From: Echiichthys vipera
Lineage: Eukaryota > Chordata > Actinopteri > Perciformes > Trachinidae
NCBI GenBank assembly: GCA_963691815.1
Contig: OY829662.1
Span: 10,765,748 to 10,829,747, forward strand
Direction of reading: 5' to 3'
Length of the DNA stretch: 64,000 nucleotides
This document shows positions 13,345 through 26,229 of this stretch, one piece after another; within the stretch, counting starts at the first letter, position 1; every line of letters starts with the position of its first letter. The notes under the pieces are model-generated. The model did not search any database and had not been told where the DNA came from. It was given only the letters and a program-made list of their open reading frames with translations. The position numbers and the translations under genes are program-made.

Positions 13345-14376
13345 ATGATGAAGATGTCAGGAAGAGTCACCAGTTGCTGTGTAGCTCTGTTCTTTGCCCT
13401 GACCTCTGTGTCGGCTGTACAAAGACTCCATTCAATCAGGGATTTGAAGAAAATCAACTTTGGCCAATCTGTGCCCAAGCACAGTCTTGTGCTGCTCCAC
13501 TGGTTTGCCAACACTGTTGACATCGACAATAACAACATCATATGGCTGAACTTTGACCCAAACAGTGGAGATTATGGCTCACATCATTACGGCAATTTTG
13601 AGGGAGTGTTGGACCCACTGCCTTGGGGAAATGTCAGATACCGGTACTACACTATTGGCAATATCTATCAAGAAACATCGATGCCACTTCCACCTTATGT
13701 TATCCGACCCCAGACAGAGTATGTGGGAAGAAACAGGGACAGGATCATTATTCGTGTCAGGGAGCAGAACACAGGATTGCAAGCTGTACAGAGGATAGAC
13801 CACGTGTACATCACACAGCATTACGACATTTCTGAAAATCAGGGGACACCTTATGATCCGGATCATACTTACAGGATCACAACTAACCTCTTAACACAGA
13901 TCAGAGAGTTTTCTTTGGGACAAAACCAACAGCAACTGTTGCAACTCAGAAACCGCTTTGGAAGTAACGCTGATTATTTACACATCAGAAACACATGGGG
14001 TGACCTTGCTTGCCTTGGACTGCTGTTGTTTATTGTGATCCAGGAAAAGTCGTCCTCTAACCAACACATAAACAGACCAGAGAACAACAGCAGACATGGA
14101 AACAGAAGAAATCATTGGAATGATGATGCTTTAAGGAATGAGAGGAATCATCCCAGAGATCTTCGCAACCAGGGGGAGTTTGTAGTGGATTTGAACAATG
14201 TTGAGGACCAAGAAGACAGCAGGACAACTGTGATCAGAGAACCAGGCAGTGATAACACCTCATGGGCTCATAGGTCGTTCTGTTGCATTTGTTGCATTTG
14301 TTGTGTCGCCTCCTTATGTATAATTTCAATGTGCACTATATTAGTTGTTTTGTATAAGAGAATGCCAACCACATAG
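13345..14376 (+). CDS. array copy 4: unnamed teleost family, CCI-repeat before anchor
   Basis: Single exon of 343 residues after the acceptor TATACAG (AG at 13342-13343), with tandem ATGs at 13345 and 13348. It has the family signal peptide, a core very close to copy 3, and DLACLGLLLFIVIQE at about 220-234. An acidic/Asn-rich linker is followed by CCICCICC at 313-320, encoded by a perfect 9-bp tandem repeat (TGTTGCATT), and a hydrophobic anchor to about 337 ending LYKRMPTT. The adjacent Cys pairs suggest S-acylation next to the membrane; this is inference. Regulation is likely through the near-ISRE at 13.03 kb. Function unknown. Confidence 0.88.
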   Translation: MMKMSGRVTSCCVALFFALTSVSAVQRLHSIRDLKKINFGQSVPKHSLVLLHWFANTVDIDNNNIIWLNFDPNSGDYGSHHYGNFEGVLDPLPWGNVRYRYYTIGNIYQETSMPLPPYVIRPQTEYVGRNRDRIIIRVREQNTGLQAVQRIDHVYITQHYDISENQGTPYDPDHTYRITTNLLTQIREFSLGQNQQQLLQLRNRFGSNADYLHIRNTWGDLACLGLLLFIVIQEKSSSNQHINRPENNSRHGNRRNHWNDDALRNERNHPRDLRNQGEFVVDLNNVEDQEDSRTTVIREPGSDNTSWAHRSFCCICCICCVASLCIISMCTILVVLYKRMPTT

Positions 14377-14500
14377 TTTACTCCAAGTGAAATTGCTGTT
14401 TAGCAATTGCAATACAAAGTGGGAACGCTAAGTATATAAAACCAACGTGCAAATTAGGCAAAATTAGGTTAATAGTATGGATCGTAAAATATAAGCAGGT
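14377..14500 (+). repeat. decayed dispersed repeat after copy 4
   Basis: TTTACTCCAAGTGAAATTGC and AGCAATTGCAATACAAAGTG match the repeat next to the copy 1 stop. It lies at the same place relative to the coding end, which supports ancestral insertion. Confidence 0.45.
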
Positions 14501-15108
14501 TAACAGTAAAGAACAGTCTAGGAGGGGTTGCTTATAGATACGTACAATATCAAATCTGAAGTAAAGTAGTTTAAGAGTACACAGTTAGCACAGAATATTC
14601 ATACATTCATTCAGAGAGAAAACGAGAACAGAGAGAGAGATACATAGGCTCTGGGTTACATGCTTGTTATTAAAGAGCAAATACTTAACTTCAGAGATCT
14701 CAAACCATGTGCCATAAAGCTCTTAGAGTCTTCAGAACATTTGGAGCTTTAATGCTCTATTTACTAGATTAGCGTTTGTTAATAACAACAGAACGACCTC
14801 TTCATTACAAAAGTATTTGACCTGAGAAAAATGGCTTTTATTTGTTTATTACACTGCTCGGGCGTGGTCATAAAGCTTCAGGCTTCATTCATGCAACATG
14901 TCCATGAATAAAGCATGAACAATCTAATTGTAATAGCACTGATGATTCATCCTGTGTCTGAGGTTAAGAGAGTGTAAACTGCACTGATTGATAAATGAAA
15001 CAGATAAGTGAAAGGCTATAGGGTCTGTTAAGGACAGCAGTCACTGATAATGTGAGTGTATTTCATCCATGGATTTGTATTATTTTTGTAGCATTGAAGA
15101 TACTGTTT

Positions 15109-15114
15109 ATTAAA
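15109..15114 (+). terminator. poly(A) signal ATTAAA, copy 4 unit
   Basis: CTGTTTATTAAACCATAAT is followed by GCCATGTCAGTGTTTACTTT, the conserved signal and GT-rich pair. Confidence 0.52.
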
Positions 15115-15599
15115 CCATAATTGATCAGTTAAAGCCATGTCAGTGTTTACTTTCAAGTTTAAGAAAACTGGATCAACACAGGCTAGATGTGTAAAATCTT
15201 GAAGACGACTTTAACTAGGCCTATTCCTCGTTCGACAGCCAATCATAGAACAGGCAACGGTGCAGTTGTGCTAACAATTAAAATCTGATTGTATAAGTTT
15301 TGAAGAACAAATTAGTATTGATCCAACAATCGTTTTTACTGCTTATATTAATTGTTACACTGGATCTTTGTTATGTCCTGCAAGTTTTAAATGTCTAAAA
15401 CTTGGAGGTCGTCTTCGTTTCACAACCCATAATTTCTGACACTCCACTATGTACTGTCCAATTAAGGCAAAATGGCCGATATTGGCATTAAAGAGAACAA
15501 CAACAGAAAAACTAAAATCTGACAGTAATACATCCGTCAGTATTTCACTCGACTTCCAGGCACTGAGCCCTCAAATAGGATGACAAAGAGTTGCGTATT

Positions 15600-15860
15600 G
15601 GTATAATCTTATTTATAAAGCCATACTGGGTGAACTCCCTTCATATCTGTGTCATCTTATATAACTCACCAACAGCTGTTAGGCTGTCGCTCCGCTAGAT
15701 GTCGGCTCTGTCAGGTTCCAAGAATTTGCTCAGAACTTGGTAAAAGGACTTTTTTCTATTTTGCACCCTGGTCATGGAATAACGTTCAGAACACACTACA
15801 GCTTTATGACTTTGTCTCTCTGGGAAAGTTTGAAGCTCCGACAAAACACTGAAAGGGAGG
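15600..15860 (+). mobile_element. LINE 3'-terminal fragment (5'-truncated)
   Basis: The frame from 15649 reads CRLCQVPRICSELGKRTFF and then YFAPWSWNNVQNTLQLYDF. This is the C-terminal tail typical of fish non-LTR retrotransposon ORF2 (VP..R.ELG...F...AP..WN.LQ..L). It interrupts the 5'-flank block that is continuous before copies 3, 4 and 6, so it inserted after the unit duplicated. No reverse-transcriptase domain remains. Confidence 0.72.
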
Positions 15861-15948
15861 ACTATTATTTTCGTGAATACAGAAGAAAGTTCATCAAAAC
15901 AGCAGTATTATGCAACTTCCTTTAACTAGCAGCACCGCTTGTCCTGCC

Positions 15949-16049
15949 AGTTTAATTTCCAGGGAAACTGCAACCCAAAAAGGAGTCACGCCTACTGTCA
16001 CACAAACACAGAGAGCAGACACTTACTGCAGCAGAAGACGGTAACATAG
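15949..16049 (+). promoter_or_regulatory. copy 5 promoter with near-ISRE, and exon 1 (module a)
   Basis: CAGTTTAATTTCCAGG is followed by GAAACTGCAACC at 15963-15974, one base off the ISRE (GCAA for GAAA). Exon 1 continues with AAAAAGGAGTCACGCC to the donor ATAG/GTAAGC (GT at 16050). Confidence 0.63.
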
Positions 16050-16562
16050 GTAAGCTCCTTTTATTTTATGATCGCTAGTTTTGTTTCAAGTTTTTACTGT
16101 GGCACTATTCTGTTGGTGAAGCATTTAACTTTGTGAGTGTTCTCTGATCTGTGTTACTATTCCTCCACTGCAACTCAACAAAGATATACTGGCTGTTTAA
16201 CAAAGAAGGGGAATTTTAGTATAAGTATACTAAAAAGACTAACTTTGGAAGATTCTTACTTGACTTGATTTACTCAGGCTGCTGAAGCCTCATATTAACT
16301 TAATAATATGTTTTGCACGGAATGAAAACCGTGGGTTCCTTCCTAATACTAGTCTCTAATACTATATGTCCATATAGCCACCTGACTATTGTTATATATT
16401 ACCATTCAATATTTTACAGCAAGTTTTTCATCAAAATAGAATATACGGTATATTATAGTAGGTTCATCTAATGGTGAAAATAATCATTAGATCCATCTAG
16501 ATACAAATGTACTGTAAGAATTGAGAATGTACATCATGGATGAATAATGGGATCAATAACTT

Positions 16563-16629
16563 GCATACTCTCAGTCAAATACAGTGATCAGAGATCAGAT
16601 ATCCAACGGCGGCAGACTACGCAAGTCAG
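16563..16629 (+). repeat. copy 5 second exon 1 segment (module b), no promoter
   Basis: This segment is nearly identical to the exon 1 of copy 6 and has the same donor GTCAG/GTGAGC (GT at 16630). It begins abruptly after GGGATCAATAACTT, a sequence that normally sits just before exon 2. The ISRE half of the module is absent. TACTCTCAG could serve as an acceptor, so it might be spliced in as a 5' UTR cassette. Confidence 0.6.
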
Positions 16630-16992
16630 GTGAGCTCTCTTATTTTCTAATTGATAGTTTTGTTTTTTAGTATTTACCATGGCACTATTCCACACGATTA
16701 GAGAAGCATTTAACTTTGTGAGTGTTTTCTCCTCTCTGTGTTACTATTCCCCCACTGCAACTCCACAAGGATATACTGTCTATTGAAACGATAAGAGGGT
16801 GAATTGTATCCTAGAAAGACTTTTAATAGTCATTCTATACTTTACAAAATAAAATACATTATGAAGTTGATTTATTAAATCGTGAAAATAATCATTAGAT
16901 GCATCTCCACATACAAATACATGTATGAATTGAAAAATGACATAATGGATGAATCACCGGATCAATAACTTTTTAAATATCTATGCAGGATA

Positions 16993-17787
16993 ATGAAGAC
17001 ATCAGGAAGAGTCATGAGTTGCTGTGTAGCTCTGTTCTTTGCCCTGACCTCTGTGTCGGCTGTACAAAGACTCAATTCAATCAGGGATTTGAAGCAACTC
17101 AACTTTGGCCAATCTGTGCCCAAACACAGTCTTGTGCTGCTCCACTGGTTTGCCAACGCTGTTGACATTGAAGACGACAATGTCATAAGGCTGAACTTTG
17201 ACCCAAACAGGGGAGATTATGGCTCACATCATTATGGAAACTTTGAGGGGATGTTGGACCCACTGCCTTGGGGATATAGATTCCGGTACTACACTATTGG
17301 CAATATCTATCAAGAAACATCCATGCCGCTCCCGCCTTACGTTGCAACAGTGTACGGGGGAGGAAACAGGGACAGGATCATAATTCGTGTCAGGGAGCAG
17401 AATGCTGGATGGTGCAGGATTGACCAGGTGTATATCACACAACACAACGCAAATCAGAGGACATATGATCCAGATCATACCTTCAGGATCACTACTAACC
17501 TCTTAACAGAGATCAGAGAGTTTTCTGTGGGTGCAAACCAACAACCACTGCAGTATCTCATAAACCTCTATGGAAGTAACGCTAATGTTTTACACATCAG
17601 AAACACATGGGGTGACCTTGCTTGCCTTGGTCTGCTGTTATTTATTGTGATCCAGGAAAGGTACTTACCATATATCATACTACAAAGCAGCCAGGACACT
17701 GGGGGTGAAAATTATTTAGCATGCATTTGCATTGTATTTGTTTTAGTTTGTTTAATTTTGAATTTTTTGATACATTGGGAAAGATGA
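16993..17787 (+). CDS. array copy 5: short-linker member of unnamed teleost family
   Basis: Single exon of 264 residues starting at 16993 after the acceptor TATGCAG/G (AG at 16987-16988). The signal peptide and core are present, but the core is about ten residues shorter: the usual RPQTEYVGRNRDR region reads ATVYGGGNRDR, and the segment before QVYITQH is trimmed. DLACLGLLLFIVIQE lies at about 208-222. The linker is reduced to about 20 residues, followed by the anchor LACICIVFVLVCLILNFLIH. It groups with copy 6 (DLKQLNFGQ, QHNA) in sequence and in its intron. Function unknown. Confidence 0.87.
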   Translation: MKTSGRVMSCCVALFFALTSVSAVQRLNSIRDLKQLNFGQSVPKHSLVLLHWFANAVDIEDDNVIRLNFDPNRGDYGSHHYGNFEGMLDPLPWGYRFRYYTIGNIYQETSMPLPPYVATVYGGGNRDRIIIRVREQNAGWCRIDQVYITQHNANQRTYDPDHTFRITTNLLTEIREFSVGANQQPLQYLINLYGSNANVLHIRNTWGDLACLGLLLFIVIQERYLPYIILQSSQDTGGENYLACICIVFVLVCLILNFLIHWER

Positions 17788-18871
17788 CAAGAAATTTAGG
17801 AGAGTAATATACAGTATATTATCTAAATCACAATGTGAAGTGTGTAGTGCTTTTCAAGGACAATGAGGACGACAAAGCCAGCAGAGTTAGGTTAGGATTA
17901 GCAGATTGGGAACAAAGAATCAGGCTGTTATGACACACCAGATCCCCTGTTCTATGCTTTGTTTTTCATCCATGTTTTTATATATATTATATATTTTTAT
18001 TGTGTACTCATGGATGCTTTTCCCTGCCAACACACGCACACGCGCACACGCGTACAGCTTCAAAACACAGCTTTGATGACGGCAGAGAGGAGCAGTTCAA
18101 TTCGTTCCCACTCCAAAAACGGTGAGAGAAGTCAGCTGACAGGGAGGTGGAGAGAGAGAGACGTGGTGTCTGTGGCGGTGGGTATGAAGATAGCATTTAC
18201 ATTATAGCTGTGACTGTAGCAGTGCCATGTTTGTGCAGTTTAGTTGTCGGTGCAGAAATGTTACAACTCCTCAAGACCCAAGCTTAGTTCTTGCTAAAGT
18301 TACCTGCTGAAGCTAGAGACAACTTCAGCACCAGTTCAGCACAGGCTCACTAACTTAAGGTGGACTGTTAAGGAGGACCAACTATTACCATTTTAGTGTC
18401 AATACGCTGCTCCAAGTATTGCTTTAGTAGCCTATAGTGATCCCTGATGCAACCAACAGCCATTAAGCTTTATGCAAATATCTGCGCGATTCATTACTAG
18501 TATGCAAATTATTTATGGGAGCATTAAAGATCTATTTTCCAAAAACGTAGTTTGTTAAAAACCGCAGAAATTCTTGATCATTACAAAAGTATTGGAACTG
18601 AGCAAGACAGCATGTATTGAACAGTATATTATAATGCACTGCTCTGGCATGGTCATAAGGATCCAGGCTTCATTCATACAACAATGTCATGTTCCAGCAT
18701 GTATATTCTAATAGTATTTAGTCATTGCTGATTTATCCTGTTTCTGAAATGAAGAGAGGGTAAATTGCCTGATGGATAAAACAGTAAAATTCTATAAGAA
18801 ACAATAAGAAACAGGAGTGTTTTTCATTTGTGGTATTGCAATTTTTCAGTTGTGTTGCAAATTGTGTGTTT

Positions 18872-18877
18872 ATTAAA
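18872..18877 (+). terminator. poly(A) signal ATTAAA, copy 5 unit
   Basis: GTTTATTAAACTATACC is followed by CAGACCCATGTCAGTGTTTT, as in the other units. Confidence 0.53.
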
Positions 18878-20320
18878 CTATACCTTTTCAGTCAGACCCA
18901 TGTCAGTGTTTTCTTATTAAGTTTGATTAAACTGGATGAGCACAAGTAAGAAGTGCAAAATCCTGAAGACAACTTTAACTATTCCTCGTTCTACAGACAA
19001 TAACAGGAGAGGCTCAAACTAAAGAAGTGGCGCGCTCAACTCGAATCAGTACTAACGCTGAGGAACGCGTAGAGCTGAAACACTTCCGTTTTCTCTGCTA
19101 CTGTGCAATTAAACGTATTATATGCTCTGTTTAAACACAAGGAAGGCACAGATACAGTTCAGAATACTATTAATATCTGGTGGTATCAGTTTTGAAGAAC
19201 AAATTAGTATTGGGCTTATATTTTGCCAGTGGTTGAACTGGCATTTTGTAATGTAGTAATCATTAAAGATATCTATTTTGCCCCAGAATTTAAACTAGCA
19301 CTCTTAGAAAAGTATGAAAATATCACCCTTTAATGTTTGGTAATTTTGGATAAATCCGCATTAACTTTGAAAACAAAACTAAAAAAAATGGGTGTCCTGG
19401 TGACCTACGTAGTGGTCTAAAATCACCACATCATTGGTCGGAATCCAGCTGGGGATATTTTGTTGCAGGTTATCTTTGTCTCTCGAACCGTAATTTCTGG
19501 CACACTCCACTGTGTACTGTTTAATAAAAGCAAAATGCAAATGCTGATATCAGCATTAAAGAGAACAAAACACAAAAACTCTTACATTAACGTACCTGCC
19601 AATATATCACTCATCTTTCACGCAAAGATCCCTCAAATATAGTGATCGAAAATTGTGAGACAGATTTTTACCAGGGTAAGTGAATATTTAAGAAGGAATT
19701 CATAGTTAATACAAGATGAGTAAAAATTGAACAGTGACCTTAAATGGAAAATTTGAAACGTAGTGAAACATATACAAAAATGCTGCCTTAAAAACATGTA
19801 TGTATTGAGATTTGAAACTTATTTGTGATAACTCTGACTAACAATAAGCCAGGCACTATTACACATTGTCCCGAGCAGGCAAGTGTCCGACAATCGCGTC
19901 GCACTCTGTCCACACTTACTCACAGAATGTGTGGAAAAAGATGTTAATTATGCCCTTGGAAAACAGGTAAATTCCATGTGCACCAGCAGACTCCCTGTGT
20001 GTTTAACAAGAAGAGAGTGGCGTCACTTCACAGCGGCTTCTGTCTCCCCTGTCCTGACACACACATACGCAGACACAATTACTTGCACACAGGCAGTGAC
20101 ACTTAATTCCTCCGAGACTCCTAATCCAGCACTGTTTGGCTTCAACAACACATTCATTGTGAGATCCGATAACTCATCATTTCAACTCATCAGCTGTTGC
20201 TTTAAACACGCAAAACACAAAAAAAATAGAAACGGGGTGTCTCAAAAAAAAGGCATCTCAAAAGGAAGTTTCCTGCAAACAACTGTATATGGTAACCTCC
20301 TCTAACACGCAACGCTGTTT
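18878..20320. other. spacer between copies 5 and 6
   Basis: Family 3'-flank (18900-19290) and 5'-flank (19480-19770) sequence. A 140-codon open frame at 19883-20305 has no family resemblance and lies in sequence that is non-coding in the other units, so I do not call it a gene. Confidence 0.5.
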
Positions 20321-20325
20321 TGACG

Positions 20326-20432
20326 GTTTCATTTACAGGGAAACAGTAACCTAAAAAGGAGTCCTGCATACTCTCAGTCAAATACAGTGATCAGAGATCA
20401 GATATCCAACGGTGGCAGACTACACAAGTCAG
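20326..20432 (+). promoter_or_regulatory. copy 6 promoter with near-ISRE, and exon 1
   Basis: GTTTCATTTACAGG is followed by GAAACAGTAACC at 20340-20351, the same one-mismatch ISRE as copy 4. Exon 1 contains AAAAAGGAGTCCTGCATAC and ends at the donor GTCAG/GTGAGC (GT at 20433). Confidence 0.65.
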
Positions 20433-20796
20433 GTGAGCTCTCATATTTTCTAATTGATAGTTTTGTTTTTTAGTATTTACCATGGCACTATTCCACACGA
20501 TTAGTGAAGCATTTAACTTTGTGAGTGTTTTCTCCTCTCTGTGTTACTTTTCCCCCACTGCAACTCCACAAGGATATACTGTCTATTGAAACGATAAGAG
20601 GGTGAATTGTATCCTAGAAAGACTTTTAATAGTCATTCTATACTTTACAAAATAAAATACATTATGAAGTTGATTTATTAAATCGTGAAAATAATCATTA
20701 GATGCATCTCCACATACAAATACATGTATGAATTGAGAAATGACATAATGGATGAATAATGGGAGGAATAACTTTTTTAAATATCTATGCAGGATA

Positions 20797-21585
20797 ATGA
20801 AGACATCAGGAAGAGTCTTGAGTTGCTGTGTAGCTCTGTTCTTTGCCCTGACCTCTGTGTCGGCTGTACAAAGACTCAATTCAATCAGTGATTTGAAGCA
20901 ACTCAACTTTGGCCAATCTGTGCCCAAGCACAGTCTTTTACTGCTCCACTGGTTTGCCAACACTGTTGAAATTGAAGACAACGATTTCATAAGGCTGAAC
21001 TTTGACCCAAACACTGGAGATTATGGCTCACATTATTACGCCAACTTTGAGGGAGTGTTGGACCCACTGCCTTGGGGAAATGTCAGATACCGGTACTACA
21101 CTATTGGCAATATCTATCAAGAAACATCCATGCCACTTCCACCTTACGTTATCCGACCCCAAATAGAGTATGTGGGGAGTAACTGGGACAGGATCATTAT
21201 TCGTGTCGGGGAGCAGAACACAGGACGGCGAGCTTGGCACAGGATAGACCAGGTGTATATCACACAGCACAATGCACATCAGGGGACATATGATCCAGAT
21301 CATACCTACCAGGTCACTAATAACCTCTTGAGACAGATCAGAGAGTTTTCTTTGGGACAAAACCAACAGCAACTGTTGCAACTCAGAAACCGCTATAGAA
21401 GTAACGCTGATGTTGCACACATCAGAAACACATGGGGTGACCTTGCTTGCCTTGGACTGCTGTTGTTTATTGTGATCCAGGAAAGGTCCTCCTCTAACCA
21501 ACAAAACAGGAATGATAATGTTATGATTGTTTGCATTGTTGTATTAATCCTGATTGCATTTTGGATTACATTTGGAAAAGTGTAG
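20797..21585 (+). CDS. array copy 6: shortest member of unnamed teleost family
   Basis: Single exon of 262 residues. The start at 20797 is the first ATG after the acceptor TATGCAG/G (AG at 20791-20792); the frame also has an ATG at 20752, but that is intronic. Signal peptide 1-23, full-length core, DLACLGLLLFIVIQE at about 215-229, a linker of only about 10 residues (RSSSNQQNRNDN), and an anchor at about 240-258 (VMIVCIVVLILIAFWITF). With almost no linker, this copy shows the minimal architecture. It is the last copy; no further family sequence is seen to the right. Confidence 0.88.
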   Translation: MKTSGRVLSCCVALFFALTSVSAVQRLNSISDLKQLNFGQSVPKHSLLLLHWFANTVEIEDNDFIRLNFDPNTGDYGSHYYANFEGVLDPLPWGNVRYRYYTIGNIYQETSMPLPPYVIRPQIEYVGSNWDRIIIRVGEQNTGRRAWHRIDQVYITQHNAHQGTYDPDHTYQVTNNLLRQIREFSLGQNQQQLLQLRNRYRSNADVAHIRNTWGDLACLGLLLFIVIQERSSSNQQNRNDNVMIVCIVVLILIAFWITFGKV

Positions 21586-22136
21586 GACAAAAAATGAGGG
21601 AGAGTAGAAGATATTGTCTCTGAAGCCAGGGGTTGCACTGTTTTTTTCTGTTGTATGATTTGTTTTACATCCACACGTTAAATGTGATTAAAGGCCAAAT
21701 GTGTGTTTGCTTGGACAGAAAACATGCAGAATTTCAGCTCCATTCTGTCAGCGCTTATAAAAAACATTTGGTTGGATTTTACCTGTCCGGAAAAACTTTC
21801 AATACATGAAAAACATTTTTATTTTATTTTATTATATGTACAAGTGGAGGTATAAACCCAATACAATTCTTCATTACAAAACGTATTGGAACTGCACAAA
21901 ATGGCTTTGATTGTATATTATAATGCACTGTTCTGGCAGTTAATCTAATAGTAATGACTCACTGATGATTACTCCTGTGTCTAATGGAGATAAAGAGAAT
22001 GTAAATTGCACTGATGGGTAAATTAAACAAAAATGAATACTAAATAAAGGGCTCTATGGACAGCTTTAGCTGAAAATTAGCTTTGCTTTTAAGCATTTAT
22101 GACTTTGTATTCTTTCTGTAGTTGGAAATTGTGTTT

Positions 22137-22142
22137 ATTAAA
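22137..22142 (+). terminator. poly(A) signal ATTAAA, copy 6 unit
   Basis: GTGTTTATTAAACTATTCTC is followed by ATGATGTCAGTGTTTTATTT. The recognisable array unit ends at about 22240. Confidence 0.53.
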
Positions 22143-22249
22143 CTATTCTCCAGTCAGAATGATGTCAGTGTTTTATTTTAAGTTCAAGGAAACTGGATGA
22201 GCCCAAGTAAGTTAGATGTGCAAAATCTTGAAGAGGGTTTTGGACAGTG

Positions 22250-26025
<3,776 letters not shown>

Positions 26026-26029
26026 GTAG

Positions 26030-26160
26030 CCAACCCCGCTCCAAGAGAGCTACTGCCCTGAATGTTTTAGGTTTCTCCCAACTCCAACACACTCGAGTCT
26101 AAAGATTTCCAAACCCCTGACAAGCTTCAGTAGATCATTAAAAGGTGTGTTGGAGTAAGC
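26030..26160. mobile_element. short dispersed repeat (GGGTAGCCAACCC...GTGTTGGAGTAAG)
   Basis: The phrases CAGGGGTAGCCAACCCCGCT, GAGAGCTACTGCCCTG and AAAGGTGTGTTGGAGTAAG match a short non-autonomous element abundant in fish genomes. It lies 70 bp downstream of the septin exon donor, in the intron. Confidence 0.6.
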
Positions 26161-26229
26161 TAGTTTAAACATTAGCAACTATTCTACACACAAGAGTTAG
26201 AAAACATGCTGAACTGAGCAGTTACTCAC

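Noticed and set aside
19883..20305. 140-codon plus-strand frame upstream of copy 6
   Set aside because: It lies in spacer that is non-coding in the other units and shows no domain, signal peptide or relation to the family.
3688..20799. Upstream in-frame ATGs (MNNG...) in copies 1 and 6
   Set aside because: They lie before the TATGCAG acceptor, so they are intronic, and the signal peptide begins at the downstream ATG in every copy.
3627..21014. Conserved antisense and shifted open frames over the start of each array copy
   Set aside because: They recur only because the sense coding sequence is conserved. They have no promoter or splice support and change with synonymous differences in the sense frame.
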